Source of the DNA: Minicystis rosea
Lineage (GTDB): Bacteria > Myxococcota_A > Polyangia > Polyangiales > Polyangiaceae
NCBI GenBank assembly: GCA_001931535.1
Contig: CP016211.1
Span: forward strand, 14,957,501 to 15,021,500
Reading direction: 5' to 3'
DNA: 64,000 nucleotides
Shown: piece by piece, positions 8,669-16,540 of the stretch
How positions within the stretch are numbered: position 1 is the first letter of the stretch
How the letters are laid out: each line of letters starts with the position of its first letter
Translations under genes and position numbers: made by a program
The notes under the pieces: generated by a model
What the model saw: only the letters and a program-made list of their open reading frames with translations
Databases searched by the model: none
What the model was told of the DNA's origin: nothing

Positions 8669-9049
8669 ATGAGCTACAGCGAAGAGATTTATCAGGTAGC
8701 GACGTCGTACGAGGGCCGGCACATCCCCTACGGTACGGGGGCGGGGCAGATCGACTGCTCGCACTTCGTGGCGTCGATCATCCGCCAAGCCACGCGGCAC
8801 AGCTTCGATTACATCCAGGCCAATGCCTACGGTCACTCGCCTCACTTCGTGCGGGTCGATCACCCGCAGCGCGGCGACATCGTGTACTGGCACCGCAGCC
8901 CGCACGGCCACGTGGCCGTGGTGCTCGATCCCAACCAGCACACCTTCATCGGCTCGCAGAGCTCGCACGGCGTCGGCACCGATCGCTACAACAGCCACTA
9001 CTGGCGCTCGCACGGCAGCGGCCCGATGTTCCTGCGCTTCATCGGCTGA
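8669..9049 (+). CDS. Small NlpC/P60-type peptidase/amidase without signal peptide
   Basis: 126 aa, ATG preceded by GAGGAG. The catalytic pattern of NlpC/P60 papain-fold enzymes is visible: 'GAGQIDCSHFVASIIRQ' gives the nucleophile Cys (~residue 30), and 'RGDIVYWHRSPHGHVAVVLD' gives the conserved GD(I/V) strand and the active-site His. The family cleaves peptide stems of peptidoglycan or related amides. There is no signal peptide, so export would need a dedicated route (for example type VI or another contractile system), or the enzyme acts inside the cell. It converges with a coupled operon of a large repeat protein and small lipoproteins (9249-14158). Confidence 0.82.
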   Translation: MSYSEEIYQVATSYEGRHIPYGTGAGQIDCSHFVASIIRQATRHSFDYIQANAYGHSPHFVRVDHPQRGDIVYWHRSPHGHVAVVLDPNQHTFIGSQSSHGVGTDRYNSHYWRSHGSGPMFLRFIG

Positions 9050-9078
9050 GCTCCACGCTCCACGCTCGCCGAGCCATG

Positions 9079-9103
9079 CGCGGTCGCACGCTCCGCGACC
9101 GCG
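9079..9103 (+). terminator. Hairpin after NlpC/P60 gene
   Basis: Nine-base perfect stem (CGCGGTCGC / GCGACCGCG) with a 7-base loop, 30 bases after the stop of the NlpC/P60 gene and between convergent genes. No T-run. Confidence 0.5.
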
Positions 9104-9248
9104 TCTCCCATCCTCCCCACGACATTCGAAGCATCGACTCACGGCACGATCGCGCGCCTCGCGCAAAGCGTCACTGCTTCTTGGAGCAGCAGCGCTTTCC
9201 CCGGCACCATTCTCGGCAATGGGTTTCGGCTGACGCTTCGGCGACGCA

Positions 9249-9467
9249 TCACCGCTTTCCCGCCGGGACATCGCCGGTCCGCAGGGTGGGGGCTTCGTCG
9301 ATTCTCCGCACCGCATCGCTTCGGGCCGCGTCCATGTCGTCGAGGGTCGGGAGCGGGGTGAGGTCGAGCTCCGGTCTCCTCTCCTGGGCGGCGGCGACGA
9401 GCCGGCCTCCGAGCTGGAAGAGATGATCGAGGAGCGTAATCAGCGCCAACACTTCCGCCGGTGTCAT
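9249..9467 (-). CDS. Small hypothetical protein coupled to lipoprotein
   Basis: 72 aa. The ATG at 9467 overlaps the TGA of the preceding lipoprotein gene (ATGA), giving translational coupling. It starts with an amphipathic/hydrophobic helix (AEVLALITLLDHLFQLGGRL) and continues with an acidic, Asp/Arg-rich tail. The length and the single hydrophobic helix recall small membrane-associated accessory proteins, but I recognise no family. Last gene of the 9249-14158 operon. Confidence 0.6.
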   Translation of the reverse strand: MTPAEVLALITLLDHLFQLGGRLVAAAQERRPELDLTPLPTLDDMDAARSDAVRRIDEAPTLRTGDVPAGKR

Positions 9468-9886
9468 CGGAGCCCCTTCACGAGCCTCTCGAGGTTGGCA
9501 TAGGCCTGGGAGAGCAGCCCCACGGCCTCCATCACCTCGGCGTCCGTCGCCTTTCCCAGCTTCGCCAATTGCACGGTGGCGACGAACGATTGCCAAAGAA
9601 CCTTGGTCGATAGATAGGCTTTCTGCGCCGGGAGGCAGATGGCATCGACCTTGGCCAGCGCCTCCATCGTCGCCGCCGCGCGATACCGCGGGACGCAATA
9701 ATCCAAGATGATCCGGTTCTCGGTCTCGGCCACGTCGTGAATGGTGTTGGCCGCGACCACGGCGGTGTCCCGCAGCGACATCGCGCACCCGGAAAGCGCG
9801 ACGGGGAGGGCGAGGGCGGCGAGCTTCAGCGCATCTCCCCGCGAATGGATGGCTCTCCTCGGTTTCGATGGATGCGCGTTCGGCAT
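9464..9886 (-). CDS. Small putative lipoprotein
   Basis: 140 aa from ATG 9886. After a positively charged N-terminus (residues 1-20) there is a hydrophobic segment ending in the lipobox ALSGC (~residues 31-35). The mature ~105 residues are predicted helical with two Cys (DYCVPRY, AICLPA) and no obvious domain. It is coupled to the 72-aa gene downstream and lies 149 bases after the frameshifted lipoprotein gene. Given its place next to a peptidoglycan-enzyme gene, an immunity or accessory role is possible, but that is inference. Confidence 0.65.
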   Translation of the reverse strand: MPNAHPSKPRRAIHSRGDALKLAALALPVALSGCAMSLRDTAVVAANTIHDVAETENRIILDYCVPRYRAAATMEALAKVDAICLPAQKAYLSTKVLWQSFVATVQLAKLGKATDAEVMEAVGLLSQAYANLERLVKGLR

Positions 9887-10035
9887 GCGGCCCCCGCTCC
9901 TTCGACGTGACGGTCCTCGGGGGATCGTGGTCGCGGCGAAGGGCGATCGGGAGCGCTCGGACGCGTTATCGAATCTGGGAAATCGCCGGAGAATGCAGGT
10001 GCGGTGGAGATCCGCGGGAGGACGCGCTTCGCGCT

Positions 10036-11153
10036 CTACGGCCCAATCCACGAAAGCAAGGCCGCCGTGGACTGCGGGCCTCGATACTGCTGGAGCGCGG
10101 TGCGTGCCTTGGCGCGATCGGCGGGAAGGTCGTGGAACACGTCCTCGGGGCGGCGCGCGTCGGCGCTGCCCAGGCCGAGCAAATTGGGCAGGTAGGTGCT
10201 GACGAGGTTGTCGTGGAGGCGCGCGGCCTCGGGCAGCGCGACCAAGCGAAAGAGGGTGACGGCGAAGCGATTCGCCTGCTTGGGCACGGGAGGCTCGGCC
10301 ATGTCGATGGCCGTGGAGACGTTCATCACCAACGTCGTTCGCGGCACGTGGCCGAGCGCGGGCTCTTCCATGAACGATGCGATGGAGTCGAAGGCTGCCG
10401 GGCTCGACAAGGCCTCTGCCTCGTGGCGCGCCCAGAGATAATCGGCGAACGGCGCGCCTAGGGTGCCCGCGGCAGGGCGCGCGAGCGCGAGCAGATGCGC
10501 GAGATCGAGGTGACCGGCTTCGGCCTTGGCGGCGATGTGTACGTCGGCGAGGGCTTCTTCGGGCGCCAAGAGCGCCTCGCAACCATTGTCGCCGAACGTC
10601 ACGGCGGCATCTTTGCTATCGATCTTGCCAAAAGCGATGACGCGCGTGCTGGGATCGATGGGATGATTCGACCACACGCCCGGCAGCGGACCCCAGGGAA
10701 CATCGGTCTTTTCTTGCCTCACGTCGACGTCGACGACGTCGCCCGGATGCTGGGTCACCGGGCCTTTCACCACCTCGTCGAGCTTGAGAGAGATAGTGAC
10801 TCTCCGCTCCTCGGCATTGGGCGGCAACGGGCTCCACGGGCCGGGCTTGGTCGACGTGATGGTGGCCACGAGGATGCGCGTCGCGCGCAGGATGAGAGAT
10901 CGTGAACGAGGATCGGTGATCATCTTGGCCTTTGCGCGGGGCGCGGCGCGCGGCGCCGCGGTGGGGAGCGAAGGTGCTTGGGAGCTCGGCGACGGCGGCG
11001 CCGCGGGGGAAGCGAGGGCGAGGGCGACGAGCGCTCGGGAGCGGCGCGGGGCTCGGTGCCGGCGTCCTTGGGACGGCATTGCGTGAGGCCCACGAGCAGC
11101 ATCACCGCGGTCAGCGCGGTGACGGCGCCGGTGGGAGAGGCCCTCTCGATCAT
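10036..11153 (-). CDS. Putative lipoprotein, apparently broken by a one-base deletion
   Basis: Two frames make one protein. From ATG 11153, overlapping the TGA of the 1002-aa gene (ATGA), reads a lipoprotein signal with lipobox GLTQC and a Pro/Ser spacer, which soon becomes Arg-rich nonsense. The frame ending at 10036 supplies ~330 residues of coherent sequence but no good start. Adding one base in the G5 run at 11005-11009 joins them (..SPSLPP-AAPPSPSS..) into 372 aa. An alternative is an in-frame ATG at 11079 with an RRHRAPRRSR n-region and short hydrophobic stretch, but its codon use is poorer. The mature protein is soluble, of unknown family. Confidence 0.65.
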
Positions 11154-14100
11154 GCGGTGTTGTCGAGCCTGAACACGTTGAGCGCGACCGGGAAGCGCGC
11201 CTCCAGGCCGCTGCCCTCCACGGGCGTGGCGCGCCTCGTCGGGACGTCACGATGCATGGTGAGGGCGACCGCCGGGACCGGACCCGTGGGCGCGCCGGTC
11301 GTCGGATTGAAATTGAGGGAGAAGCGCACGGTCCAGGTGTTGGTCTGCACCGTCGAAAAGAGCCTCTCCGCCGGAGAGTTGGTGGCGCCGGAGGCGCGGC
11401 TCAGGTTGGTCCAGAACAGGAGATCGACCCGAAAGTCGATGTTGAAGCGGAACGCGACCAGGTTGCCGCCCAGCGGATGCGCCGGCGCCATGCCGAAGTT
11501 GCCCGGGCTGTCCAAGGTGTCGACCGTCCACTCCTGCCCAAGCGGCTTGTTCGCCTTGGGGATGGGCTGCGTGAACGATCCTCGGCCACCCCATTGTCCA
11601 GTGCCGGTATCTCCGCCCGTCCCGCCCGTCCCTCGGTTCGAGCAATCGAGCACGGGACAAGCGATCGGGGCCGGCGCAGCCGGTGGAACGAACGGCGGCG
11701 CAAAGACGAAGAAAGCCCGATGAGGCACCGGCGCTGGAGGAGGTGGTGGAACCGCCGGTGGCGGAGGAGGAGGCGGGGCAGGGGGTTGGAAGATGTATTG
11801 TCCGAAGACGTCGAGCCCTTGCGGCACGCTCGCGGAAGTGGGTGTCGCGAGGATGTGTTGGCTCCACCCCGCGAAGACCCGATCGAGCCCGCGACGCCCG
11901 TTCGCTCCGCCGCCGATGACCTTCACCGTCGCCGTGCTGTAGGCCGCCGCTGTGGCCCTGTTCCAACCGCCGGTGACGATGCGAACCCCCGTGGCCGCGG
12001 TGGGCGCCGCCGGGAGGACGGCGGTGCTCGTTCCGGCGACGCTCGCGTTCGTCTTCCCCTCGACGCGAACGAGGATGAGATTCATCACCAGATAAGGTTG
12101 GATGTCGATGTCGAAGTCGAACGAATTGCTCCCGTTGCAATCGACGAACGGCAGAACGTGAAACGTGCCCACGCCGTCCGCGAGCATCCGCGCGATGAGC
12201 GGATTGACCGCGTCCTGCACGGGCCGTGCGGGCGTGGGGAACGAGCTGACGAGCGTGGCATTGTCCCCGTTCGGCGCCGAGCGCGTGTCGCGTTTGACGA
12301 ACCAGCGCAACGGCACGCCGGCCGGAGCGATGCTCGCGGAGAGCTGGATCTTGTGCGCGTCGGTGGTGGAGAGCACCGAGCCTTCGATGAGCACGAGCGC
12401 GGGATTCGTCCGGTCGTCGACGTCCCAGTGATCTGCGGAAGACCCAGCGATGGTGTGCGTGTGGCCGGCCGCGGCGTTGCCCGAGCGCGTCGTCAGCGGC
12501 GGCGTGGCGCGAATCTGCGCCTGGAGATTGGTGATTTTACACACCGTCACGCGGACGATGTCGGCGCTCGTATTGTTGTCGTTCTTGAGGTGCAGCCGAT
12601 ACCCCATGTCGCGCAGCGCGCCGCTCACCGTCTTGCCTTGGACCCAGAAGCGCTTGTCCTCGTTGCGCTCGGATCGATAGTTGATCTCGTGTGGAACGGC
12701 GGTGGCCGACTCTCCGTTCGTGGGGCGCTCGTGGGTGAAGATCTCCGTGCCCGCGCCGATGGCTTCGAGCACCACCGTGCCCGTGTACGAGGCCGGCAGG
12801 GTCCTCCGGACGAGGAGGAGCGCGCGGCCATGATGCTTGTTCGCGTCCTGCTCGTGGACGAAGCGACCGACAGCCACTTTGTTGGCGGCCGTGAGCGGTT
12901 GCGGATCGACCCCGCGGGCCGTGCGGCTCTGGCAGATGTCGAGCGTGATTTGCACGGCGGTGGCGTGGACGAGATCGCCTTCGGGCTCCACGCCGACGAT
13001 GCCGAGACGGAAGCCGGTGGTGCGCATTCCGGTGCTGGGATGCGCGCCCTGCGCCCACACCGTGCGGCCCGCGCCGATGGCGCTGGCCGCGACGGTGAGC
13101 GGGAGAACCGACGCTTCGCCGGCGGTGGGATGCTCGTTGTTGAACGCCGTGACATCCCCATTGAGGGCTTCGAGGACGACACGGCCCGTGAACGCCGCCG
13201 GCCGCACCGGCCGGATGATGACCTGCGCGCGCTCGAAGTGGTTGGCCGCGTCCTGTACGAGGATGTCGCGACCGACATGGACTTTGTCGTCGGTGGAGAG
13301 CGCGGGCGGCGCGCCGCCGCCGCTCGGACGAGGTCCGCAGATGTCGAGCGTGACCTCGACCGAGGTGATGGTGGCCGTGTCATCGGGCCCCCTCGGCCGC
13401 GATCCGCCGGTGAGCGCCAACGTGAGTGTGATGTCGTCCATGGCCGCGCTGGGCGCGATGCCTTCGACATACACGGTCACGCCGCCGGGCAGCGTCGCGC
13501 CGCGCGCCCAACGCGGCGTCGCGCCGGGCGCAAACACGTTGTCTCGACCATCGAAATGAATCTCGTGGCCCCCCGTGGGCGCCGACCAGAACTTCACCAA
13601 TGCGGGCCGAGAGCACGTGAAGGTGCCTGTTCCGTCAAAGGCCCCATCCGTGGCCAAGCGCACGGCGTGGCGCGCAGGATGGGTATACGGCTCGAGGTGG
13701 TGATTGCGCGGATTCGTGGCCTTCTTGACCACGACCACGACGAGGGAGGCCGGCGTGATGAGCGGATTGACCGGCGGTGTCGGCGCCGGCCCGGGCGGAG
13801 GCGGCGGCGGGGCTGGAGCGGGCCCCACGTTCGCGAGCGCCGGGCGCGCCAAGGAAAAGGCCCTGAGGCGCCCATCGAGCAACGCCCTGCGGAGCATCGA
13901 AGCGAGGCCGCCGTCCTCCTCTTCATGGACCGGCGAGGGGCGGAAGCTCCCGAGCTGATCGCCAATCTCGTGGAGGACATGCCGGTTCCGCGCGTCGGCG
14001 GACCACGTCGTCAGATGCCATATCGCGGCCCCTTTCCCCAGCGGCGTGGCGTCCGCCGGGGCCGGCCCCGGCCCGGCGATGAGGAGCACGTCTCTGAGCG

Positions 14101-14158
14101 CGGTTGCGATCTGCCAGCGTCTCCCCACGGATGCTGTCTCCCGCGCCGATGGGACCAC
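11150..14158 (-). CDS. Large repeat protein, candidate secreted effector/structural protein
   Basis: 1002 aa with a GTG start at 14158; a GTG ten codons later with GGGAG upstream is an alternative. No signal peptide. Residues ~1-115 form an alpha/beta head; a Pro-rich linker follows (~118-132). Then come two clear copies and remnants of a ~130-residue beta-rich unit: '..VTLDIC......V.VGR.....QDA..H..RA.....R...P....G.VVLEA......F..E.PT.GE'. A second Pro-rich linker (~785-825) leads to a Gly/Thr-rich C-terminal domain of ~165 residues. Similar repeats occur, as far as I recall, in proteins encoded next to type VI tip proteins. First gene of a coupled operon facing the NlpC/P60 gene. Function not established. 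Confidence 0.7.
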   Translation of the reverse strand: MVPSARETASVGRRWQIATALRDVLLIAGPGPAPADATPLGKGAAIWHLTTWSADARNRHVLHEIGDQLGSFRPSPVHEEEDGGLASMLRRALLDGRLRAFSLARPALANVGPAPAPPPPPPGPAPTPPVNPLITPASLVVVVVKKATNPRNHHLEPYTHPARHAVRLATDGAFDGTGTFTCSRPALVKFWSAPTGGHEIHFDGRDNVFAPGATPRWARGATLPGGVTVYVEGIAPSAAMDDITLTLALTGGSRPRGPDDTATITSVEVTLDICGPRPSGGGAPPALSTDDKVHVGRDILVQDAANHFERAQVIIRPVRPAAFTGRVVLEALNGDVTAFNNEHPTAGEASVLPLTVAASAIGAGRTVWAQGAHPSTGMRTTGFRLGIVGVEPEGDLVHATAVQITLDICQSRTARGVDPQPLTAANKVAVGRFVHEQDANKHHGRALLLVRRTLPASYTGTVVLEAIGAGTEIFTHERPTNGESATAVPHEINYRSERNEDKRFWVQGKTVSGALRDMGYRLHLKNDNNTSADIVRVTVCKITNLQAQIRATPPLTTRSGNAAAGHTHTIAGSSADHWDVDDRTNPALVLIEGSVLSTTDAHKIQLSASIAPAGVPLRWFVKRDTRSAPNGDNATLVSSFPTPARPVQDAVNPLIARMLADGVGTFHVLPFVDCNGSNSFDFDIDIQPYLVMNLILVRVEGKTNASVAGTSTAVLPAAPTAATGVRIVTGGWNRATAAAYSTATVKVIGGGANGRRGLDRVFAGWSQHILATPTSASVPQGLDVFGQYIFQPPAPPPPPPPAVPPPPPAPVPHRAFFVFAPPFVPPAAPAPIACPVLDCSNRGTGGTGGDTGTGQWGGRGSFTQPIPKANKPLGQEWTVDTLDSPGNFGMAPAHPLGGNLVAFRFNIDFRVDLLFWTNLSRASGATNSPAERLFSTVQTNTWTVRFSLNFNPTTGAPTGPVPAVALTMHRDVPTRRATPVEGSGLEARFPVALNVFRLDNTA

Positions 14159-14276
14159 CCCGCCGCGGCTCCGTCAATCCGAGACATGCGGCCCAGGTCG
14201 CCCCGCGAATTCGCCCACGAACATAGGCATGGCGCCGCGATGACTTCGCCCTCCCTCATGCGTCCCGACGCGACGA

Positions 14277-14434
14277 ACGTCAGGCCCGAAGCGGCGCAAC
14301 GTGCTTGTCGGCGAGGGTGGATCGCGGGGTGGTGGGGCCCCAGCGGCTGTGCCGGGGGTGTGGGGCGTAGGGCGGCGAAGCCGACCCGAAGCCCCACATG
14401 AAAACCAGCGCGGCGGGGACGCGAGTCCCCGCCG
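14277..14434 (-). repeat. Dispersed 3' element, copy 1 (with hairpin)
   Basis: Directly downstream of the 14441-15499 gene. Reading away from that stop it has a 10-bp perfect hairpin with a TCGC loop (14411-14434), a GC-rich middle with CCCCACACCCC, and the conserved end GCCGCTTCGGGCCTGACGT (14277-14295 region). Copies 2 and 3 lie at 15682-15789 and 59436-59506 in the same orientation relative to the gene they follow. The middle part of copy 1 is longer and more diverged. Confidence 0.55.
14411..14434 (-). terminator. Perfect 10-bp hairpin 3' of 14441-15499
   Basis: CGGCGGGGAC and its exact complement flank a 4-base loop, 6 bases past the stop codon of the lipoprotein gene; GGTTTTC follows on the minus strand. 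This is the best intrinsic-terminator candidate in this part of the window and is part of dispersed element copy 1. Confidence 0.6.
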
Positions 14435-14440
14435 TGTGAC

Positions 14441-15499
14441 TCACGGCGTCGGTCCGGCCTTGGCGTTGGCGCAGCCCCAAGACTCGACGTAGACGGTGAG
14501 GCTCCACGGGTATTTGAAGGCCTCTTCGCCGCCGCCGCGGGTGAAGGACCAGACATGGCCATTCGTGAGCTCGAGGAGCCAGCTCTTGTCGATGGTGTGG
14601 GTGACGTCGAACATGTGCCAATCACCCTGTTGCTGCGCGGCCGAGACGGCGGCGGAGACGGTGGCCAGCGCGACGGAGCCGAGGCCGAAGGCCCAGCCAT
14701 AAGGACCGGCGCCTGCGAGCGAGCCCGCGGCCGCGGCGCCGGCGTCGAGCACCGTCGTCCAACTGTCGCTGCCAGGCTGCTTTTGCTGGAAGCAGCTATA
14801 GGTGATCGAGAGGTTGTTTTGCGTGAGGCGCGGGCCGGTTTGGCCCCAGAAGATCGAGTCGGCCGGGCCGAAGTCGGCGCTGCCGTGATCGGGAATCGAC
14901 GCCGTGGGCTTGGTGAGCGCGACCTCGACCGTGCCATTGTCCCCGGCGTCCGGCGCGGCGACGACGGCGCCGTCGGTGGCTTGAACGAGGCAATAATAAG
15001 TCTGGGGCGAGCCATCGATCGTGCCCGTCGGGAGCCAGACCTGCTTGCCTTGATGACCGACCTCGAGGCGCCGGATGCGCAGGCGGAGCTGAGCGCCGCC
15101 GCAGTTGTCGGGCACGGGGAAGCCGCCGTCGGGAACGCCGGTGTCCGCTTCCGCGATGGGGGCCGAGAGCTCCTCGAACGAGAGCGTCTTGGGCTTGGCC
15201 GGGAGGGAGAGGCCCTCACTGCACGACGGCGCCGCATTGCACTTCGGGCATTGCCCACAATCGTTGGGACAGTCGACACAGGACTCGCCCTTTTCGCAGA
15301 CGTCGTTGCCGCACTTGGCGGGTGTCTCGGCGTCCGGGGTGGGGATGTCCACCCCCGAGTCGAAGTCCGAGCCGCCGGAGCCGGTCGTCCCGCTCGAGCT
15401 GGTGTTGGCGCCGCCCGTCGTCTCGGTCGAAGCGCCGGCCGCGCAACCGACCACCAGCGCCACCGGCATCCACCTGATCCAACGCGTGCTTCTGCGCAT
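14441..15499 (-). CDS. Putative lipoprotein with Cys-rich N-terminal motif
   Basis: 352 aa. Signal peptide with lipobox (ALVVGC, Cys ~19), then a Ser/Thr/Gly spacer, and a compact Cys motif 'CGNDVCEKGESCVDCPNDCG' of the type found in many myxobacterial surface proteins. The remaining ~250 residues are beta-rich with no family I recognise; they contain SDSWTTVLDAGA followed by an Ala/Gly-rich helical stretch and a Trp-rich C-terminus. Likely surface exposed. A perfect hairpin follows the stop. Confidence 0.75.
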   Translation of the reverse strand: MRRSTRWIRWMPVALVVGCAAGASTETTGGANTSSSGTTGSGGSDFDSGVDIPTPDAETPAKCGNDVCEKGESCVDCPNDCGQCPKCNAAPSCSEGLSLPAKPKTLSFEELSAPIAEADTGVPDGGFPVPDNCGGAQLRLRIRRLEVGHQGKQVWLPTGTIDGSPQTYYCLVQATDGAVVAAPDAGDNGTVEVALTKPTASIPDHGSADFGPADSIFWGQTGPRLTQNNLSITYSCFQQKQPGSDSWTTVLDAGAAAAGSLAGAGPYGWAFGLGSVALATVSAAVSAAQQQGDWHMFDVTHTIDKSWLLELTNGHVWSFTRGGGEEAFKYPWSLTVYVESWGCANAKAGPTP

Positions 15500-15681
15500 C
15501 GACGACCTCCGGGCTCTTCACTGAGAGCCGTCACTGACGCGACGATAACAAGTCGGCGTGGCCCTGTCGCGAGAGAAAGCGAGGTCACACTCCACCCCTG
15601 CGCCCGAGGTGCGAGCGCGGGGGGCAGAACGTGATCGCCTGGACCGACGGTCGTTGGCTCAGAGCGTGATCGAGAAAGTCG

Positions 15682-15789
15682 ACGTCAGGCCCGAAGCGGC
15701 GCGACCTTCAAGCAGGCGCGGGTGGTCCGGGGTGTGGGGGCCCCGAACGAGCTTTGCTCGTTTGGGGGAGAGGGCGCGAGCCCTCTCCC
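15682..15789 (-). repeat. Dispersed 3' element, copy 2 (two hairpins)
   Basis: Abuts the stop codon of the 15790-16290 gene. Reading from the stop: a 10-bp perfect hairpin with TCGC loop (15766-15789), a second 7-bp hairpin AACGAGC/GCTCGTT with 3-base loop (15746-15762), then CCCCCACACCCCGGACCACC and the conserved GCCGCTTCGGGCCTGACGT end (15682-). Closely matches copy 3 at 59436-59506. Confidence 0.6.
15766..15789 (-). terminator. Perfect 10-bp hairpin directly after a stop codon
   Basis: GGGAGAGGGC and its exact complement enclose a 4-base loop; the hairpin begins with the base after the TGA of 15790-16290. On the minus strand CCCCCAAACGAGC follows, without a T-run. Confidence 0.55.
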
Positions 15790-16290
15790 TCAACCAAAGA
15801 GATCGCTGGCCGCGTCCACGAACGCGCTCACGCGGGTGAGGACGTCGTACGCCTTGGCGCCGTTGCGGATGGAGAAGGAGCCGTCATTCGCGGCGAGGAG
15901 GATCGGCGGGAGCTTGATCTTGAGGCGGCGTTGAATGAAGTGGAGCCCGAGATCGATGCGATCGAGGAGGCGCTCGGCCTCCGCGCTGGGCGTGGCGACC
16001 GGCGGCTCGTCCCAGCCGAAGAGCGTGGTGCCTTGGTGCTTGTGGGCGGCGAGGACCTGCTCGAGAAAGTGGGTGTATCGCTCGATGTCGTCGCCGAACG
16101 TGACGTGGACCCAAGCGGCGTAGGTCGTGGTCACCGTGTGCGTGACCTTGCCGTTGGTGCGCTCGGCGAGAAACTCGCGGGTGACGGTGTCCGCGAATTG
16201 ATGGGCGTCCCTCAAGGCTCCGACGTCCTGCTTGAGGCGCGCGGCGACGCGGGTGAGGGACGGCGTCGTTCGAGTCTTCTTCACTGCCAT
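15790..16290 (-). CDS. Hypothetical protein
   Basis: 166 aa from ATG 16290 (GGAG about 9 bases upstream); the longer in-frame extension is Arg/Ala-rich and unlikely. Basic N-terminus, then a predominantly helical body with a conserved-looking central segment (WVHVTFGDDIERYTHFLEQ) and a C-terminal part resembling a four-helix arrangement. No signal peptide, no membrane segment. I recognise no family. Its stop codon abuts dispersed element copy 2. Confidence 0.72.
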   Translation of the reverse strand: MAVKKTRTTPSLTRVAARLKQDVGALRDAHQFADTVTREFLAERTNGKVTHTVTTTYAAWVHVTFGDDIERYTHFLEQVLAAHKHQGTTLFGWDEPPVATPSAEAERLLDRIDLGLHFIQRRLKIKLPPILLAANDGSFSIRNGAKAYDVLTRVSAFVDAASDLFG

Positions 16291-16540
16291 TGGGGGGGAT
16301 CTCCGCGGCGCGGAGCGCGCTTGCGCCGACATGGCCGCGGACCCTACCAGGGCTCCACCGTCGGCGCCAACTTGCGCCCCTTGGCGAGGGAGCGAGCCGC
16401 GCGGTGCGCGTCGCATCGTTCCCGCGATCCCGTCCGCGCCGGACTCCGTGGCATCGTCCACGTCGCCGGCGCGGCCATCCTCATCCATCGTCACCGCGCC
16501 GGGCCCGTCGCCTCGCTGCGCGCCGGGCCCGGCGTGCCCA

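Noticed and set aside
11252..14401. Plus-strand ORF of 1049 codons
   Set aside because: Antisense shadow of the 1002-aa repeat protein; Arg-rich and without start context.
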